Source: Siphonodentalium dalli
Lineage: Eukaryota > Mollusca > Scaphopoda > Gadilida > Siphonodentaliidae
Assembly (NCBI GenBank): GCA_032622095.1
Contig: CP136061.1
Location: 13,467,287-13,531,286 of the forward strand
Reading direction: 5' to 3'
DNA length: 64,000 nucleotides
The notes below the pieces were generated by a model. It saw only the letters and a list, made by a program, of their open reading frames with translations. It was not told the DNA's origin and searched no databases. This document shows positions 1 through 11,950 of the stretch, in pieces. Every line of letters starts with the position of its first letter. Position 1 is the first letter of the stretch. Both the position numbers and the translations under genes were made by a program.

Positions 1-1640
1 CTTAATTTTTCACGTAAACGCTATTTATTTAAAAAGCCTCTTCCAAACAATCACAAACACTAGTCATTGTTAAGTACAAATACAATCCCCTCGCCCAACA
101 ATTACTTTGACTGCCACCCAATATGGCATGGATGTGGCAATTGTAAGTAGCAACATTTGTGCCCAAAGCTATGTGTAATTATAATTGTAAAACATTTTAA
201 CGGATCACAAACTTGTTTATCAATCGATTTGCTACTATATGTTTGTGATCGACTCAAGTGTATCTAAACAGTGTCATTACATTAGGAAATGAATATTCCT
301 TAAGACATCTAAAATTTATTTACATGGAACTGTCCAATTAAATGTGTAGTGTACTTAGTGCTGAACAAAAAGATGTATGAAGTGACTGATTTAACCAAAC
401 ATATTTGCCTCACAAAATGCTGTCACATTAACATTGCGCCTTGTAAAACCCTTCGCAATATCAACATGTGTGGATCCAATTGATAGTCACCTAATCTATA
501 GTTCTGTATTAACAGGCAGTATCCTTACTGATGAAAACATCAAAAGTAAAAGTCTGGATGATACTGCTAAACATCAAAACACATTCAGATCTCTCGACAT
601 ATTCATAATAGCATATCCATGGAATTGCTCATTTAGATATATATTGTTTCCCTATCTGATAAAACAATGTGTAATTTGGCTGATTTTAATCCGACATCTT
701 CCCCACAACATGCTGTTACAATGCGACTAAGGACACCCTTCAAGATAGCAACCTATGTGGGTCGAATTGCTATTCACCGAACACTCATACTGAGTCCGTG
801 CCTCCATAACTCTGACATATATAGATATATACGCCAGTACCAGTAATCGTATGGTCGCAGAATGGCAGATCAAGAATTTCGAAGGTAATGAGTTTGAACC
901 CATGTTCAGACTGATACGCTTCCTAACCTCTCGGTGAAAGGGCTTCCCTTTTAAGGATGTCACCGTAGCTGATGTGGTTAGGTCGTGGATAATATCATTA
1001 CAGTCTGGGCTAGACGATGTACCATTCCGATCGACACATGGCCATTTTGATAAGAAATGAGAATTTGTTCACGTTCACTGAGTTAAGCAAATATGAGCAA
1101 TGACCACTCATAATGAGTCCGTGCCTCCATAACTATCACATATATATTTACCAACCATGTTCCTTGCTTACCTAATCATCAAAGGCATGGTTACAAACCC
1201 CATATAACAAGTAATATTACAGCTCAATGCGAGTTACCTTTATGAACACTTTCGGAATTTTCTTCGCGAAATCTAATTAAGTTTTATATTATCTGTAGTT
1301 CTTTGTTGAGTAACTCCGTTATTTCCAATATACGGGTTTTAATTTTTTTCTTCAGTTTTGTGATCTGCTTCTCTCCAAGATTTCTATTATAAATTTCATC
1401 TGATTTGGAAAACAAATTTGGTTCCATGGTTCTGATTAACCCACAATACTGAACTGAAACTGGCCAAATTTGGCGCACTACTTGCGCTCTTTATTCCGGT
1501 CACATCGGCTTATGATTCGACCTACAATAACTTGAAAGTTCGGAGGAGTTCAGGTTGCGAGTCGTTTGGTCCGTAACGGTAACGTTGAAGGCCTATACAT
1601 GTAACTCTGGAATATTTAAATGGATTTTCGAAATTCTTTC
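1..1640. other. gene-free stretch
   Basis: AT-rich sequence with only short open frames that match nothing recognisable. The phrase 'gagtccgtgcctccataac' occurs twice, near 791 and 1110, so part of it is a diverged local repeat. No gene, RNA gene or clear mobile-element end was seen. Confidence 0.5.
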
Positions 1641-1689
1641 AGTTTCGTGATCGGCTTATGCTGTAGACTTTTATATTTTACCTCCCATT

Positions 1690-2480
1690 AGTTTCTGAGT
1701 ATTTGCAGTCAAACGGAAAACTGCCTCAATAGAAAAACAATATACTTCCTTGGTTACACCATGGAAGTATAATAATAGAAAAAATATTGAGATGAAAGAA
1801 TCGCAGTTTAGTAACACAAAATGTTCAGTTGTGTGACCATATGTTATCCTGGCTTTTGTATTTTCATCTGACGTGTATGGGAGTGACCCCTCCACTGCCT
1901 CGAAACTGTGTGACGGGATAAGCACATTGTCAACCCCGGCTCAAAATGCGAACTTTGAGGGCCCGTAACTTCGTTAATTACCAACGGATTTTAAAACTGT
2001 TTTCAGTTGTGTGATCTGCTGCTCTCAGATGGTATGCGATGGTATGGATTTCATCTGATTCAGAGACGAATAACATTTTTGAAATTGACAAGCATATGTG
2101 CCCAATTTTAAACTTTGAGGGACCAAATCTCCGACATTTTCCAACGGATTAACGATCTGTTTTCAGTTTCCTAATCAGCTTGTATGGTATATGTTATATT
2201 CCAAGTTTCGTCTGATTCTGAGACCAAAAACAATTTGGGACCTGGGTCCACACCCCCTCCCCAAACCCACAATACTGAATCGAACCTGGCAGATGTTGGC
2301 GCACCACTTGCGCTCGTTATTCCGGTCACACCAGCGTGTGATACGGACAATATTCGTCATGCATCTAAGGTACATAACTCATTTACCCCAACATAAGTAC
2401 CAACTTTCAGTTCGACACTCCCCATATGTTCAGATATTAAGGCGTTGCAAAAGTGTCGAGTATAATAATAATAATAGTAA
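1690..2480 (+). repeat. composite 'ccatggaagtataataat' repeat, partial copy
   Basis: This begins with the tail of a short unit ending in a hairpin (ATACTTCCTTGGT, three-base loop, ACCATGGAAGTAT) and runs into a long unit ending 'gcaaaagtgtcgagtataat' at about 2440-2466. The same order, short unit then long unit, recurs at 34.9-38.2 kb, and a fragment lies at 45.76-46.15 kb. No coding sequence is supported. The family is not named; it could be a SINE-like or foldback repeat. Confidence 0.7.
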
Positions 2481-2801
2481 AAAAAATTATTTTTTTAAAT
2501 TTCACTCCGTCAGGTGTCCTCGAGATCTTAGTCCAACCCACTAGATTGAATGATACATCTCAATATGTAAAACCCAATTATCATCTTTTATCGAACTAAT
2601 GAGTTTATGATGTTCATGTTCATGGTGCTATATATTGGCTAAATAATCTTAGTTTGAACTACTATGGGGGGTTTGGGAAACTTTCCCGGGAAGATTTGAA
2701 AGGGGCGGAACCCCTCTCCTACAACCCACTGTTGAATTTAATGTGAACATGTAATGGTGTAACATTAACATGAGATTGGTGAGGGTGAAAATGAAAATGA
2801 T

Positions 2802-3747
2802 CTAGACATATTTTTTTCTTTTCTTTGATTTCTTCGCTGTCTTTTTGCTTCGGTTGGATGTTGCTGCTGTTGTTGTTGTTGTTGTTGTGGTTGAATCTGA
2901 GTCGGCGCTGAGGTTGCTGGACTCAGGTGGCCAGATGTTGAATTTTATTTTTTGTACTCCGTTTGTTATGATTTTAGTGACCGTTCTGGGTGAAAGGTCC
3001 TGTCCATCTGATCCTGTGTAAATCCGGCGGGGCCCCAGCAGGCAGTACTCTTGTATGGTGAGTGGATACTCGCTGCGTGGGTCGCGTGAGATTTTCCAAT
3101 GGAGGGCGAGACGCTGTCGTTCTATTTCCTCTACTGGTGTTGTTGTTGGTAACGCCGGGTTCTCCTCATACTTCGGCGTCGGAGGGATCCGCCCCTGGTG
3201 AAGAAAGGCTGGGTGGTGTTTCCATCTCCACGTCGAAACTGGCGGCAGGAACATCGGGGGTGGTATCCGCGTCCCTGTCTCCGCTCGTCTCTGTGCCGAC
3301 AGCAGGGACCTCCGGCAGATATACGGAGTCCCTGCTAGCTGGTCTAATGTCACCTGTCTCCATGCAGGCCGGGTCGTCTGGGCGTCTCTCAGACAACTCC
3401 GGCCTACCGGCTGTGACACTGGATGGCTGAACCACACGGGGAGGGGTGACCGGCAGATCAACAGTCACCCCCTTCTTTTTCTTCCATTTCGCCCGTCTGG
3501 CTGCGTCCCTTCTTCTTCGAGCTGGCGTCTTTCTCTTAGGAGGCTCCTCTTTCATGGTACGGCTGGTCTTGGCTTTCCTGCTCCGGGTGGAAGATCTCTG
3601 GTTTCCAGCATCTTCCGTCCGAAATTCAACACAGAGAGTCAAATAGCCTCTGTTAGACTGGAGATTCCAGCTAACAATATCCGCAATTTGAGATCTCTCT
3701 ATTGCTGCTAACGCGGCGTCAGGGATTAGCTCCATTGTCCGTCGCAC
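2802..3747 (-). pseudogene. retroelement ORF1/gag-like fragment, frameshifted
   Basis: The minus strand carries an open frame of 193 codons (3747 to 3166). It contains a strongly basic Arg/Lys segment at residues about 70-95 and a Pro/Ser/Thr-rich acidic tail. A second minus-strand frame overlaps its 3' end, continues to 2802, and ends in a Thr run encoded by a triplet repeat followed by a Lys/Arg-rich tail resembling a nuclear localisation signal. The two frames read best as one protein split by a frameshift near 3170-3200. The composition, GC-richer than its surroundings, resembles the first ORF of invertebrate retroelements. That is an impression of family character, because no zinc knuckle, endonuclease or reverse transcriptase is visible nearby. 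It could instead be a host exon of unknown function. Confidence 0.4.
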
Positions 3748-3884
3748 TAAGCCTAATCCAAAACCGTCTCACTCGCCGGCATCAGCACGAGGGCGGTTGC
3801 TTCCAATTAAGGTTACAGACCGCTCAAATCACTCGTACCGACGCTCTAGCAAACGAGGAACTAATTAAGCCAAATGAAATCTGA

Positions 3885-4384
3885 CTTGTTCGCTCCACCC
3901 GCTGCCAGAGTCTTAGTTTGAACGAAATGTTTCTGCGCATATATATTAGCTACATGTGCCAGGCACAGAGCGAGATTTTGAGTTGTTTATGTCAGTCGAT
4001 GAGTCTGATCTAAAACTCTTGTCAGATGTCAGTATTGGTAGGACCCTGAGAAGTCTTGTGCTACTAACTGCATTTTCTTGTATATCAGAAGAAACTATAT
4101 TTGACTGCACACTGTGGCCACTATTTTTGAACAGGCCTTCCATATCTCTTGACAAATTGTAAGTTTTTGTGGAAACTGTAATGAATGGAACAGACTAATT
4201 TTTTTTATTATATATATGCAATCATCTGACGGTTCGAGGTCTCTCAGTTTGCACGAATATATGTATCTCTCAATAGAATGATAAATATACGTTTAATGTT
4301 TCTTCTAGTTATCTCTTTTTGCTAGCTCATTGTGTGAATGCCTTGATTGCCATTCCCATATAAATATGACTGTTAACCCTTTGA
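3885..4384. other. no feature recognised
   Basis: AT-rich sequence with a short TA-rich run near 4208. No coding, RNA or element signal was identified. Confidence 0.4.
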
Positions 4385-4455
4385 ACCCGACTGGCCGCAA
4401 AAGCGGCCAGCCAGAAAACGTTCATACACCCGACTGGCCGCTAAAGCGGCCAGCA
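4385..4455. repeat. paired GC-rich palindromes
   Basis: Two copies of the palindrome CTGGCCGC-(a/t)aa-GCGGCCAG lie about 42 bp apart, each preceded by 'cccgactgg'. They stand out in AT-rich flanks. They are either a small direct repeat of a hairpin-forming unit or a binding-site pair. Nothing in the flanks indicates a promoter. Confidence 0.7.
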
Positions 4456-5049
4456 GCATTCAGTGACATCATAAACGTTTGTAGCATGTGTATACATGTT
4501 ATCACCATTGGTGTATCCACTTATATTTATGTAAATGATCCCAAGGAACTTCAGCAGTGCCATGGGTGCATGTGTATGAGTTTGTTGCCGACTAGTTGGG
4601 GTAGAAAAACATGCGCATGCGCACAGCGCATAATTCAACAAACGTACATTATTTGAAGCGATTCGGGTAAAGCTCTACATTGTTGCGCGCTTCGCAGGAT
4701 TGTAGAAAGACACCATTTCGATCACTCTTTTTGGTTTAAATTAGTATTGCATACATAATCAGTGTTCTGTCATATGTGAGGAAGGCGCACGCATGCAGTT
4801 TCTTATTTGAGTCGATTTGTTTCGCGCATGCGCATAGGATAAAATGATAAATGTATGGATTTTTGTGAAATGATACAATCACATCAAGGATCTCCATAGT
4901 ACATTAATTTGCGTTATACAGCTGCACGTTTTTACATAGCACCAGAGTAGTACTGTGGAAATGGGTTGCATGGTCACAATACCATCTAGTCCGATCTACT
5001 TGCGCGTGCACATTACAAACACGTGGTCAAATCGTGCATTATTGAGCAA

Positions 5050-5865
5050 TTATGTAAAGTTTAAGACTCGTGGCACCATTTGAACATGACCACCACCTTG
5101 CCCTATAGGCGATTTCTAAAACGGGACGTAATGCCATTGAATGCACAGTGGTCTCATTCGATCACTTGGGCTATATGCTTAGCAACCATTGATATACCGT
5201 TAAATACAAACTACATATAGGTTTAATCTTCTGACCTGATGTATCTCCAGTTTCACAATAGGGTATTGACTGCATAGAAAATGCCGTTTCTTAGCACTGA
5301 ATTATACGACGTTATAAGCTATAATTGCATTATACTTTCAGTTCCGGGTAGTTGCTTAGAAACCGTTACCAGGGAGTGATCGTGTGGCAAAGTATACCGT
5401 TCTAAAAACAACACACAGTGGCCCATGGGAACACACCTGTAAAATTTCAGACCTGTAGCACCATTTGAACATAACCATCAGCATGTGCATGCCAAGAATG
5501 TCTAAATTGGGGCATAATACAATTGGATTCACAGGGCAATGGTGTCATTCAATCATTTGGGGTTTTTGCTTAGCAACCGTTGCTACCCTTAAATACAAGT
5601 TAGGATCAGACTTCTGGCCAGATATATCTCAAATTTCACAATAGGGTGTTGACTGCATCAAAAACGCCATTTCCTTGGGCTGAATTACGACCGTAAAAGC
5701 TATAATTATATTTTACTTTCAATATCGGGTAGATGCCTAGCAACCGTTACCATGGAGTGACCACGTGGCAATGTAACCAGATCGTAAAATAATCAGTGGT
5801 CCATGGGGAACATACATCTAAAGTTTCAGAAATGTGACACCACTTGAACATAAACAACACCATAC
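5050..5865 (+). repeat. diverged ~385-bp tandem repeat
   Basis: Landmarks recur in the same order. 'caccatttgaacat' lies near 5073 and 5460, with a diverged form near 5840. 'gcttagcaacc' and 'tttcacaatagggt.ttgactgcat' also recur, about 385 bp apart. Roughly two full units and the start of a third are present. No coding potential was seen. Confidence 0.75.
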
Positions 5866-6239
5866 ATCTAAACACTAGCCACAATATAAAAAATACCACT
5901 GGGAGCCCAGGGTCAGGGTGTCGATCGTTGTGGGGAGCCAGGGTTCAAAGAAGATATAATTGTTCAAGTGACTTATGTGGGTCACCATATGTCGGGATTG
6001 TGAAATGTGAACGCCCAACTACTTAAAATGATATGGAGATGGCCTGGTGACTGTATATAACTTATATGTGGATATCGGCGAATAGCAATCTTATCAATGA
6101 TAGTGCATATCCGCTCACCATCCGTGAAGAAAACGACACCAAATGTGATTTAATTCATGGTATATCATTAGAGAAAAACGTTTATGAATTTGGTGGAATT
6201 TAGTTTATTAAATCAATTGTTGATGCAACGCTGACTCGA

Positions 6240-7810
6240 ACAACGCCATATTGCGAAGGTGATTATGTATTCGTTTGGTGGAAATCAGCGACAAAACTAT
6301 TTCACCATATTTTTTAAATTTCCCCTCCCATCAACAGCGTCATTTTAGAAAATGTTAACCCGCACCATTATCTTCATTGTAAAAAGTTACCACTCTTAGA
6401 ACGCCTTGGTGCCATCTCGATTGTACCGCGTGAAGTTATATATAGAACGCACACAGACAGACAAAAAGACAGACAGACAGCACGATTTTATTTCTTGTAT
6501 CATTTGAGAAGAACGTGTCTGAATTTGATGGTAATTGGTACTAAAAATATTTTGTATCAATTTTGGTGACCCTCCCGTCCCTATTTCGGACTCAAGCTGC
6601 ACACACTAAGACTCGTTAGAGATTAGAGATGCATATATATGAAATTGGTGAAAATTGGCGAGTATACAAATTCGTATCAAATTTAAGCTCCCCATATCTC
6701 TCACCCATAGGGCACCAATTTGGTGTATCTAAACCACACGATAAGATTCCTCGTATCACGGAGAAGAATATGCATCAATCTGGTGGAAATCGGCACTAAA
6801 CATATAGATATAATTTTTTGTGTCCCTCTCATCTCTATACACCACTGACTCGAATGGCCCCACTTGTGACACCCTTAAACCACACGATTACACTCCTGAT
6901 ATCATGGAGATTATTGTTTATAAGTTGGGTGATAATCGGTGACTAAACAATTGTTTTTTATCAAATTTGGTGCCAATCCCTCCCCTCTCCATCTCTCACC
7001 CAAACAGCACCACTATGGTGTCTTTAAATCACGATTAGATTCCTCGTATCATGGATAAGAACGTCTATCAATTTGGTGGAAATTGGCGCTAAAACAATTG
7101 TGCATCAATTTTGGTGCCCCTGTCCCTATCAATACAACCCTGACTCGAATGAGGCCACATTTGACAGCTAAAAGCCACACCATTAGACCCCTCGTACCAT
7201 GGGGATGATTGTATATAAATGTGGTGGCAATCGGCGACTTATTATCAAATTTAGTGCCCACCCCTCCCAATTTTTCATCCAAAAATAACAATTTGGCTTT
7301 GTTAAATCGCACAATTAGATTCCGTGTATCATGAAGAAGAATATATATCAATTTGGTGGAAATCGGCGCTAAAATTAGTTTTTATCAATTTTGGTGCCCC
7401 TCTCCCCTTCCCTTCCACCCTGACTCAAACGACGCCATTTTTGACATATTTAAACCACACCGTTGGATCCTTCATATCATGGGGATTATTATATGTAAGT
7501 TTCGTGGCAATCGGCGACAGAAAAAATATTTGCCCCCCCCCCCTTCCGGGCACCCCTGACGCGAACGGCGCGACTTTTGCCATATTTAAACCACGCCATT
7601 AGATTCCTCATATTATGGGGATGATTATATATAAGTTTGGTGGCAATCGGCGACAAAAAAAAATTCTGCCCCTCCCCCTTTTCTGCCCCTGACAACAACG
7701 GCGTCACTTTAGAAATTTCTAACCCCGACCATTATCTTTCTCGTAAAAAGCTACTCCTAGTAGACCCCTTTGGCACCATCTAGATGGTCCCCTGTGAAAT
7801 TCTATAGAAC

Positions 7811-7845
<35 letters not shown>

Positions 7846-7850
7846 TTCGC
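6240..7850 (+). repeat. ~145-bp diverged tandem array, about ten units, with (ACAG)n blocks
   Basis: The phrase 'tttggtggaaatcggcg' and its variants recur roughly every 130-150 bp (about 6280, 6640, 6778, 6926, 7075, 7223, 7354, 7505, 7640). Between them alternate 'cctcgtatcatgg.gaagaa' and 'caattttggtgcccct' segments. Tetranucleotide ACAG runs lie at about 6455-6480 and 7812-7843, the second at the array's right edge. Units are well diverged, so the array is old. Open frames inside it are repeat shadows. Confidence 0.8.
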
Positions 7851-8099
7851 AAATATAGATATAGAAGAAGATATGAGGAATTTATGTACCAAATAATATG
7901 ACTGTGCATGCATTTTCTGGGACTAATGTAAGATTCTATATTAGTCCACTGTAGTCCCAGGTATTTTTAACCAGTTTCTGTTGGGGTGGGGTAAATTTTT
8001 GTTCTGGGCGCCCGTGGTCATGAATGCATGTACAACATGCATTCAAATTTCGGTTATTTTTGATTATATATGCTTGACCGTAGCATTATTTATTAAGCA

Positions 8100-8590
8100 C
8101 TCAACTAATTAGATCATGACACGAATCTCTATACTCTGGCTAACGCCCGTAGAGATCACATTCCACCAGTACAAAACTTGGAAGTTTTTGAAATTTTGAC
8201 AGGGAAACCTTATAAATTCGAAATATAACGTAGTGAATATATTTCTTAGTTATTATTTGTTCTTCATAATGTACATCACTTTAGGAGAAGGTCCCAACTC
8301 GAATATCACGATTTAGGTGAATTTGCTTAGCTTACAATTATATGTGGAATTTATCCTGGGTAATTAATTGGATATTTATTGCGATATTGACTCACACAGA
8401 ACACATGCAATTTTGAGTTCGGACATTAACCTACAGTGAAGTACATTATTAAGGAACAGATAACAATTAAGAAATATATTTCCCGCATTATTCTTTCGAT
8501 TTTGAAAGGTTCCCAGGTTTTGTACTGGTGGAAAATTATCTTTGCGGGCGTTAGCCAGAGTAGAGATTCATGGCATGATCTATCAACTAA
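8100..8590. repeat. nested foldback inside the left arm
   Basis: The segment beginning 'gatcatgacacgaatctc' at about 8113 is a diverged reverse complement of about 8430-8583 ('gattcatggcatgatc'). Arms of about 170 bp surround a loop of about 120 bp. The right arm carries the mirror copy at about 20935-21410. The foldback therefore predates the large inverted duplication. Confidence 0.75.
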
Positions 8591-8639
8591 TGTGTATGTG
8601 TTAATATATATATGGCCTTCGCTATACATGTAGGCTATG

Positions 8640-8850
8640 ATTTGTCACCATCATCATTATCATCATCATCATCATCGTCGTCGTAATTATCGTCTTCGTT
8701 GTTGTTGTCGTCATCATGATCATCATCACCAGCATCGACATCATCATAAGCTTCACCATAATCATCATCATCGTCGTCCTCCTCGTTAACATATATCATG
8801 TGATCGTCATCATCATCGCTTCATCTCATCATCATCACAATTCACAACAA
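8640..8850. repeat. CAT/CGT trinucleotide microsatellite
   Basis: An imperfect run of cat, cgt and gtc triplets with a few interruptions. The right arm has the complementary tract at about 20680-20880 with almost the same pattern of interruptions, which supports a recent origin for the inverted duplication. Confidence 0.9.
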
Positions 8851-9778
8851 CAGGAAACACAAATGTTTATTTTAATCACTCCCTTCCAACTTTAGGTTAA
8901 TCAGTCTGATAAACAAATTGTATGTGCTACCTCTGCTAGAATGTTTTATATCAGATAACCAGATGGTGCAAAATTTACTATTTAAACTGCACTTGAAATA
9001 TGGTGTTAATTTTTCTGGACATGAGATAGTCTCCATGTTCCACAGATGAATATGTCCACAAGACACACTTTGTGTGAGCCAAGCATTTGTATATATACAG
9101 CGCGTAAAGATTGTGCGATAAGCTAAACACTCAACACCGTGAAGATATTTACAGTACATGTAGGACAGTGATTCAAGTCATCCATTAAAAACCGAGAGCG
9201 GCGAGGATTAGATAGCACTATTCCGGTATGTTGTAAAAACAATTGGTGACAGCTTAAACCACAGTTTGCTTTAAATAGTCTTGAGTGTTTTGCTTGTCAC
9301 ATACTCTTTATATACTGTTCTATAACATAATCCGTCTTTCGTTTACAAAGAACAGCATATATACTTGACAACAACAAACTATTTACGCGATATCTATAGC
9401 TGTTAATAGAACAAAGTCTGTCTATATTTCAATATTCTTTCTGTTTATACGCATACTGCCTGAATACTGCAATGAATCAAAAAGAGGGGGGTGACAACCT
9501 GAGTATTCAAGTCCCTTGTTGAGTAAGTAATTTGCTTTTATCAACTGTTTGTATAATGTGTATCAAAAGTTGAAACATTGTTTGAAATTTACCTGTTGAT
9601 TATATGATTATGTTAAATTATACCTTTGATGAGTATCGATGGACTTGTTCATAATAAATATGACATTGGAACCATATTCGTTTTTACTTTAGAATTTCTC
9701 ACCCATTTGATATTAAATTTGGGCTTATATTTTTAATGCTGGTGTTAAAATTTAGTTCTTTTGTTAACATATGTTTGT

Positions 9779-9866
9779 TCGTATTTTGCTGTAAGGACAC
9801 ACATAAGTGTTCAAACACTCTTGCATTGTTCGGAACACATCAAGTATTCAAATATTTCAAACACTC
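9779..9866 (+). repeat. 88-bp direct repeat, copy 1
   Basis: This starts in the last 46 bp of the left arm and extends past its inner edge. A diverged copy lies at about 10870-10957 in the same orientation. The two copies bracket the dead zinc-finger block, consistent with insertion between, or recombination at, a duplicated sequence. Confidence 0.7.
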
Positions 9867-10215
9867 ATTTTCGCAATCCGATCACCAACTGGTGTGGATC
9901 CTCTTGTGTCTGGTCAGGCTAAACAAGTGGCTAAATCATTTATCGCACACATCACATTGGTATGGGCTATCCCCAGTGTGGGTCCTCTTAGGTTTTGTCA
10001 GGTCATTCGAGTGAATAAACGATTTTTCGCACACATCACATTGGTATGGGCGATCCCCAGTGTGGATCCTCTTATGTCCAGTCAGGTGACCCGACTGAGT
10101 AAAGGATTTCTCGCACACATCACATTGATAAGGGCGATCCCCAGTGTGGATCCTCTCATGTCTCGTCAGGTCACCCGACTGAGTAAATTATTTCTCGCAC
10201 ACATCACATTGATGT
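9867..10215 (-). pseudogene. C2H2 zinc-finger array, dead
   Basis: The minus strand encodes four to five Kruppel-type fingers in an 84-bp (28-residue) period. The recurring 'CDVCEK' box and TGD-type linkers (HTGDRPYQ) are clear, and the zinc ligand pattern is C-x2-C-x12-H-x3-H. The intact stretch spans 10118-9936. At least two fingers carry a stop just after the second cysteine (C-E-K-stop near 10189 and C-D-K-stop near 9936). One finger has Pro in place of a ligand His ('LTKPKRTH'), and the terminal linker is lost. No other domain (KRAB, BTB, SCAN) is visible. This is a degenerate fragment of a zinc-finger gene, probably carried in by duplication. Confidence 0.85.
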
Positions 10216-10868
10216 GAATCCTTATTCTTTGTCTTACTGTGCAAACTTAACAACAAGTCCACGGCCATATGTGGCGTATTTATCAGTGTGTGTTTATCAT
10301 CTTCAGTCTCGATTGTTGACAGGTTGATGACTCCACCTCCCCATACAGTGAGTTACAGGTACACAATTTAACTGTAATCAGTATCTGTATATATGTAATG
10401 TGTCTGTACAGGGTCAAATGAGCGCTAGGCTTACATGAGATTACCTGGCTATTAAAGCTAACACAAAATCTCGTGAAAGAGTTAAATTTATCGAACAGAC
10501 AATCGATACAGATGAAAATATTTCTGTTCAGAAAAAGTTTTTGAATAAGTGGTCTTAAGCAGCGGGGTGCGGAATAGAACAATGTCTCAATACATAGTTA
10601 AAAAAAAGTAATTGTCCTTGAATTTTTTACAGCCCAGTAGACGATTATAGTACACAGTTTTCTTGATCATAACAGGTTTATGATGAGAGCATTGACATAT
10701 TCGACAATATTCACGTGACAATTTGTTCGCCAAGTAGTTCACAGGGTGTATAAATTCGAATTGTATTTAAATCTAACGACGTAATTAGCATTAGACCGGC
10801 GACACAAACTCTTCATGTGGGAAAGAAGGGTTCGTATGCATACGCATACCACAGCCACATGTATGTGT
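10216..10868. other. no feature recognised
   Basis: Short open frames only. Nothing supports a gene. The stretch lies between the zinc-finger pseudogene and the second copy of the 88-bp direct repeat. Confidence 0.4.
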
Positions 10869-10869
10869 G

Positions 10870-10957
10870 TTCGTATTTTGCTGTAAGGACACAAATAAGT
10901 GTTAAAAAACTCTTGCATTGCTCGGAACACATTAAGTGTTCAAATATTTCTAACACT
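10870..10957 (+). repeat. 88-bp direct repeat, copy 2
   Basis: Matches 9779-9866 with several substitutions; 'tcgtattttgctgtaaggac' is identical in both. It leads directly into the GTTC/GAAC-rich block that follows. Confidence 0.7.
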
Positions 10958-10959
10958 CA

Positions 10960-11235
10960 TGTTCACAATCTAAACATGATGTGTTCAAAACTAAACACGT
11001 ATATTCATTCATAAAATGAAAACTTCCATTCAATTTCGTTGAACGCATGTGTTCACATTTGAACACTGGTCAGGAACCGTTCAGGGTAATCGAACACATC
11101 TGTTCTGAATTGAACGTGTCTATGTATTCAAACACTGAACAATTCCATTCATTTCATTTAACACATGTGTTCATATTTGAACACCATGAACCGTTCAGAA
11201 TAACGTTCAGTTTTGAACACATTTATTGACAGTGT
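10960..11235. repeat. cluster of AACACATGTGTTC-like palindromes
   Basis: Repeated 'tgttca', 'gaacac' and 'cgttcag' words occur, including 'gcatgtgttcacatttgaac' and 'acatgtgttcatatttgaac' about 130 bp apart. The block looks like a decayed tandem repeat with palindromic cores. The palindromes resemble steroid-receptor half-sites, but this looks like a side effect of the repeat structure. Confidence 0.55.
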
Positions 11236-11340
11236 GTGTGTGGTATAATTAAATTGTTATATTGAAGTATTATACATCATGTAGATTACAATATCATTCT
11301 CATAGCCGGTGATGGATCGTTTATATCCAGCATTGATTGA

Positions 11341-11413
11341 CAACTATCTTGGTGAAGTGAATGATAGCACGAATGATCATTCGTGTTATCATTCACTTCG
11401 CCAAGGTCAGTTG
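11341..11413. repeat. 36-bp-arm perfect-centre palindrome
   Basis: The centre 'gaatgatcattc' has no loop, and pairing extends outward for about 36 bp each side with four or five mismatches or wobbles. As RNA or extruded DNA it would form one long stem. No flanking target duplication was found. Confidence 0.8.
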
Positions 11414-11730
11414 TTTTCCGTCAAAATATGACGTTCACTGCATAGCTTCGGTCAACAACATGACGTTAGCAAGCTGAACGTTAACTATTTGTGGATTTGT
11501 CCGTCAATATTCTGACGTTAGCATAATTAGAACTGGGCGAAATATCATCTTCCGGTATGCTTTTCTCATATGTCTGGTTTTAAAAGATACTCTAAAAATA
11601 CTAGAAGTACTACTTCGTACATAAAACGATGTTAAGTATTATAAGCAGGCATGGTGAAAATCAAAGTTGCTAACGTCAGGTATATTTTCCGTCAAATGTT
11701 CCGTCAAATTACTGACGTTAGCAACGTTTC
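11414..11730. repeat. TGACGTTAGCA repeats in both orientations
   Basis: 'gacgttagca' or its complement 'gctaacgtca' appears about four times, with 'ccgtca' words between. The last two copies face each other around 11670-11720. This is probably a decayed foldback element attached to the preceding palindrome. Confidence 0.5.
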
Positions 11731-11950
11731 AGAAAAGCAAAATAAAATCATTTAAAACTCAAAAAATATTGAGGTCCTAGGTCTATTCTTTGTTTCAATG
11801 TCTTTGTAATTGATGTTTCCCAACAATTAGCCCAGAGAATGTAACTGAACATATTTCTGAAAAACTTTTTGTTTCGGTAGTTCACTGGTACACATTTTCG
11901 TGGAATCTGCCTCAGGGAAATAATAATGCCAATATTATGTACAGTGCTTA

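Larger units (their letters stand above)
7871..9824 (+). repeat. left arm of a 13.8-kb inverted repeat
   Basis: This arm is the near-perfect reverse complement of 19693-21652. It includes a nested hairpin, a CAT/GTC-rich microsatellite, and a 95-codon open frame that is identical in both arms. The outer edge is at 'atatgagg' and the inner edge at 'aaacactcttgc'. A small indel accounts for the 6-bp length difference from the right arm. No convincing target duplication was found outside the arms, so a very-long-TIR transposon is possible but not shown. The 95-codon frame matches nothing I know and I do not call it a gene. Confidence 0.9.

Noticed and set aside
8872-9159. 95-codon ORF, identical in both inverted-repeat arms
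   Set aside because: Identity is explained by the recent duplication of the whole arm. No domain, no start context and no codon bias support a gene.
10960-11235. Hormone-receptor response elements
   Set aside because: GAACA/TGTTC half-sites here are part of a decayed tandem repeat, with no gene nearby.
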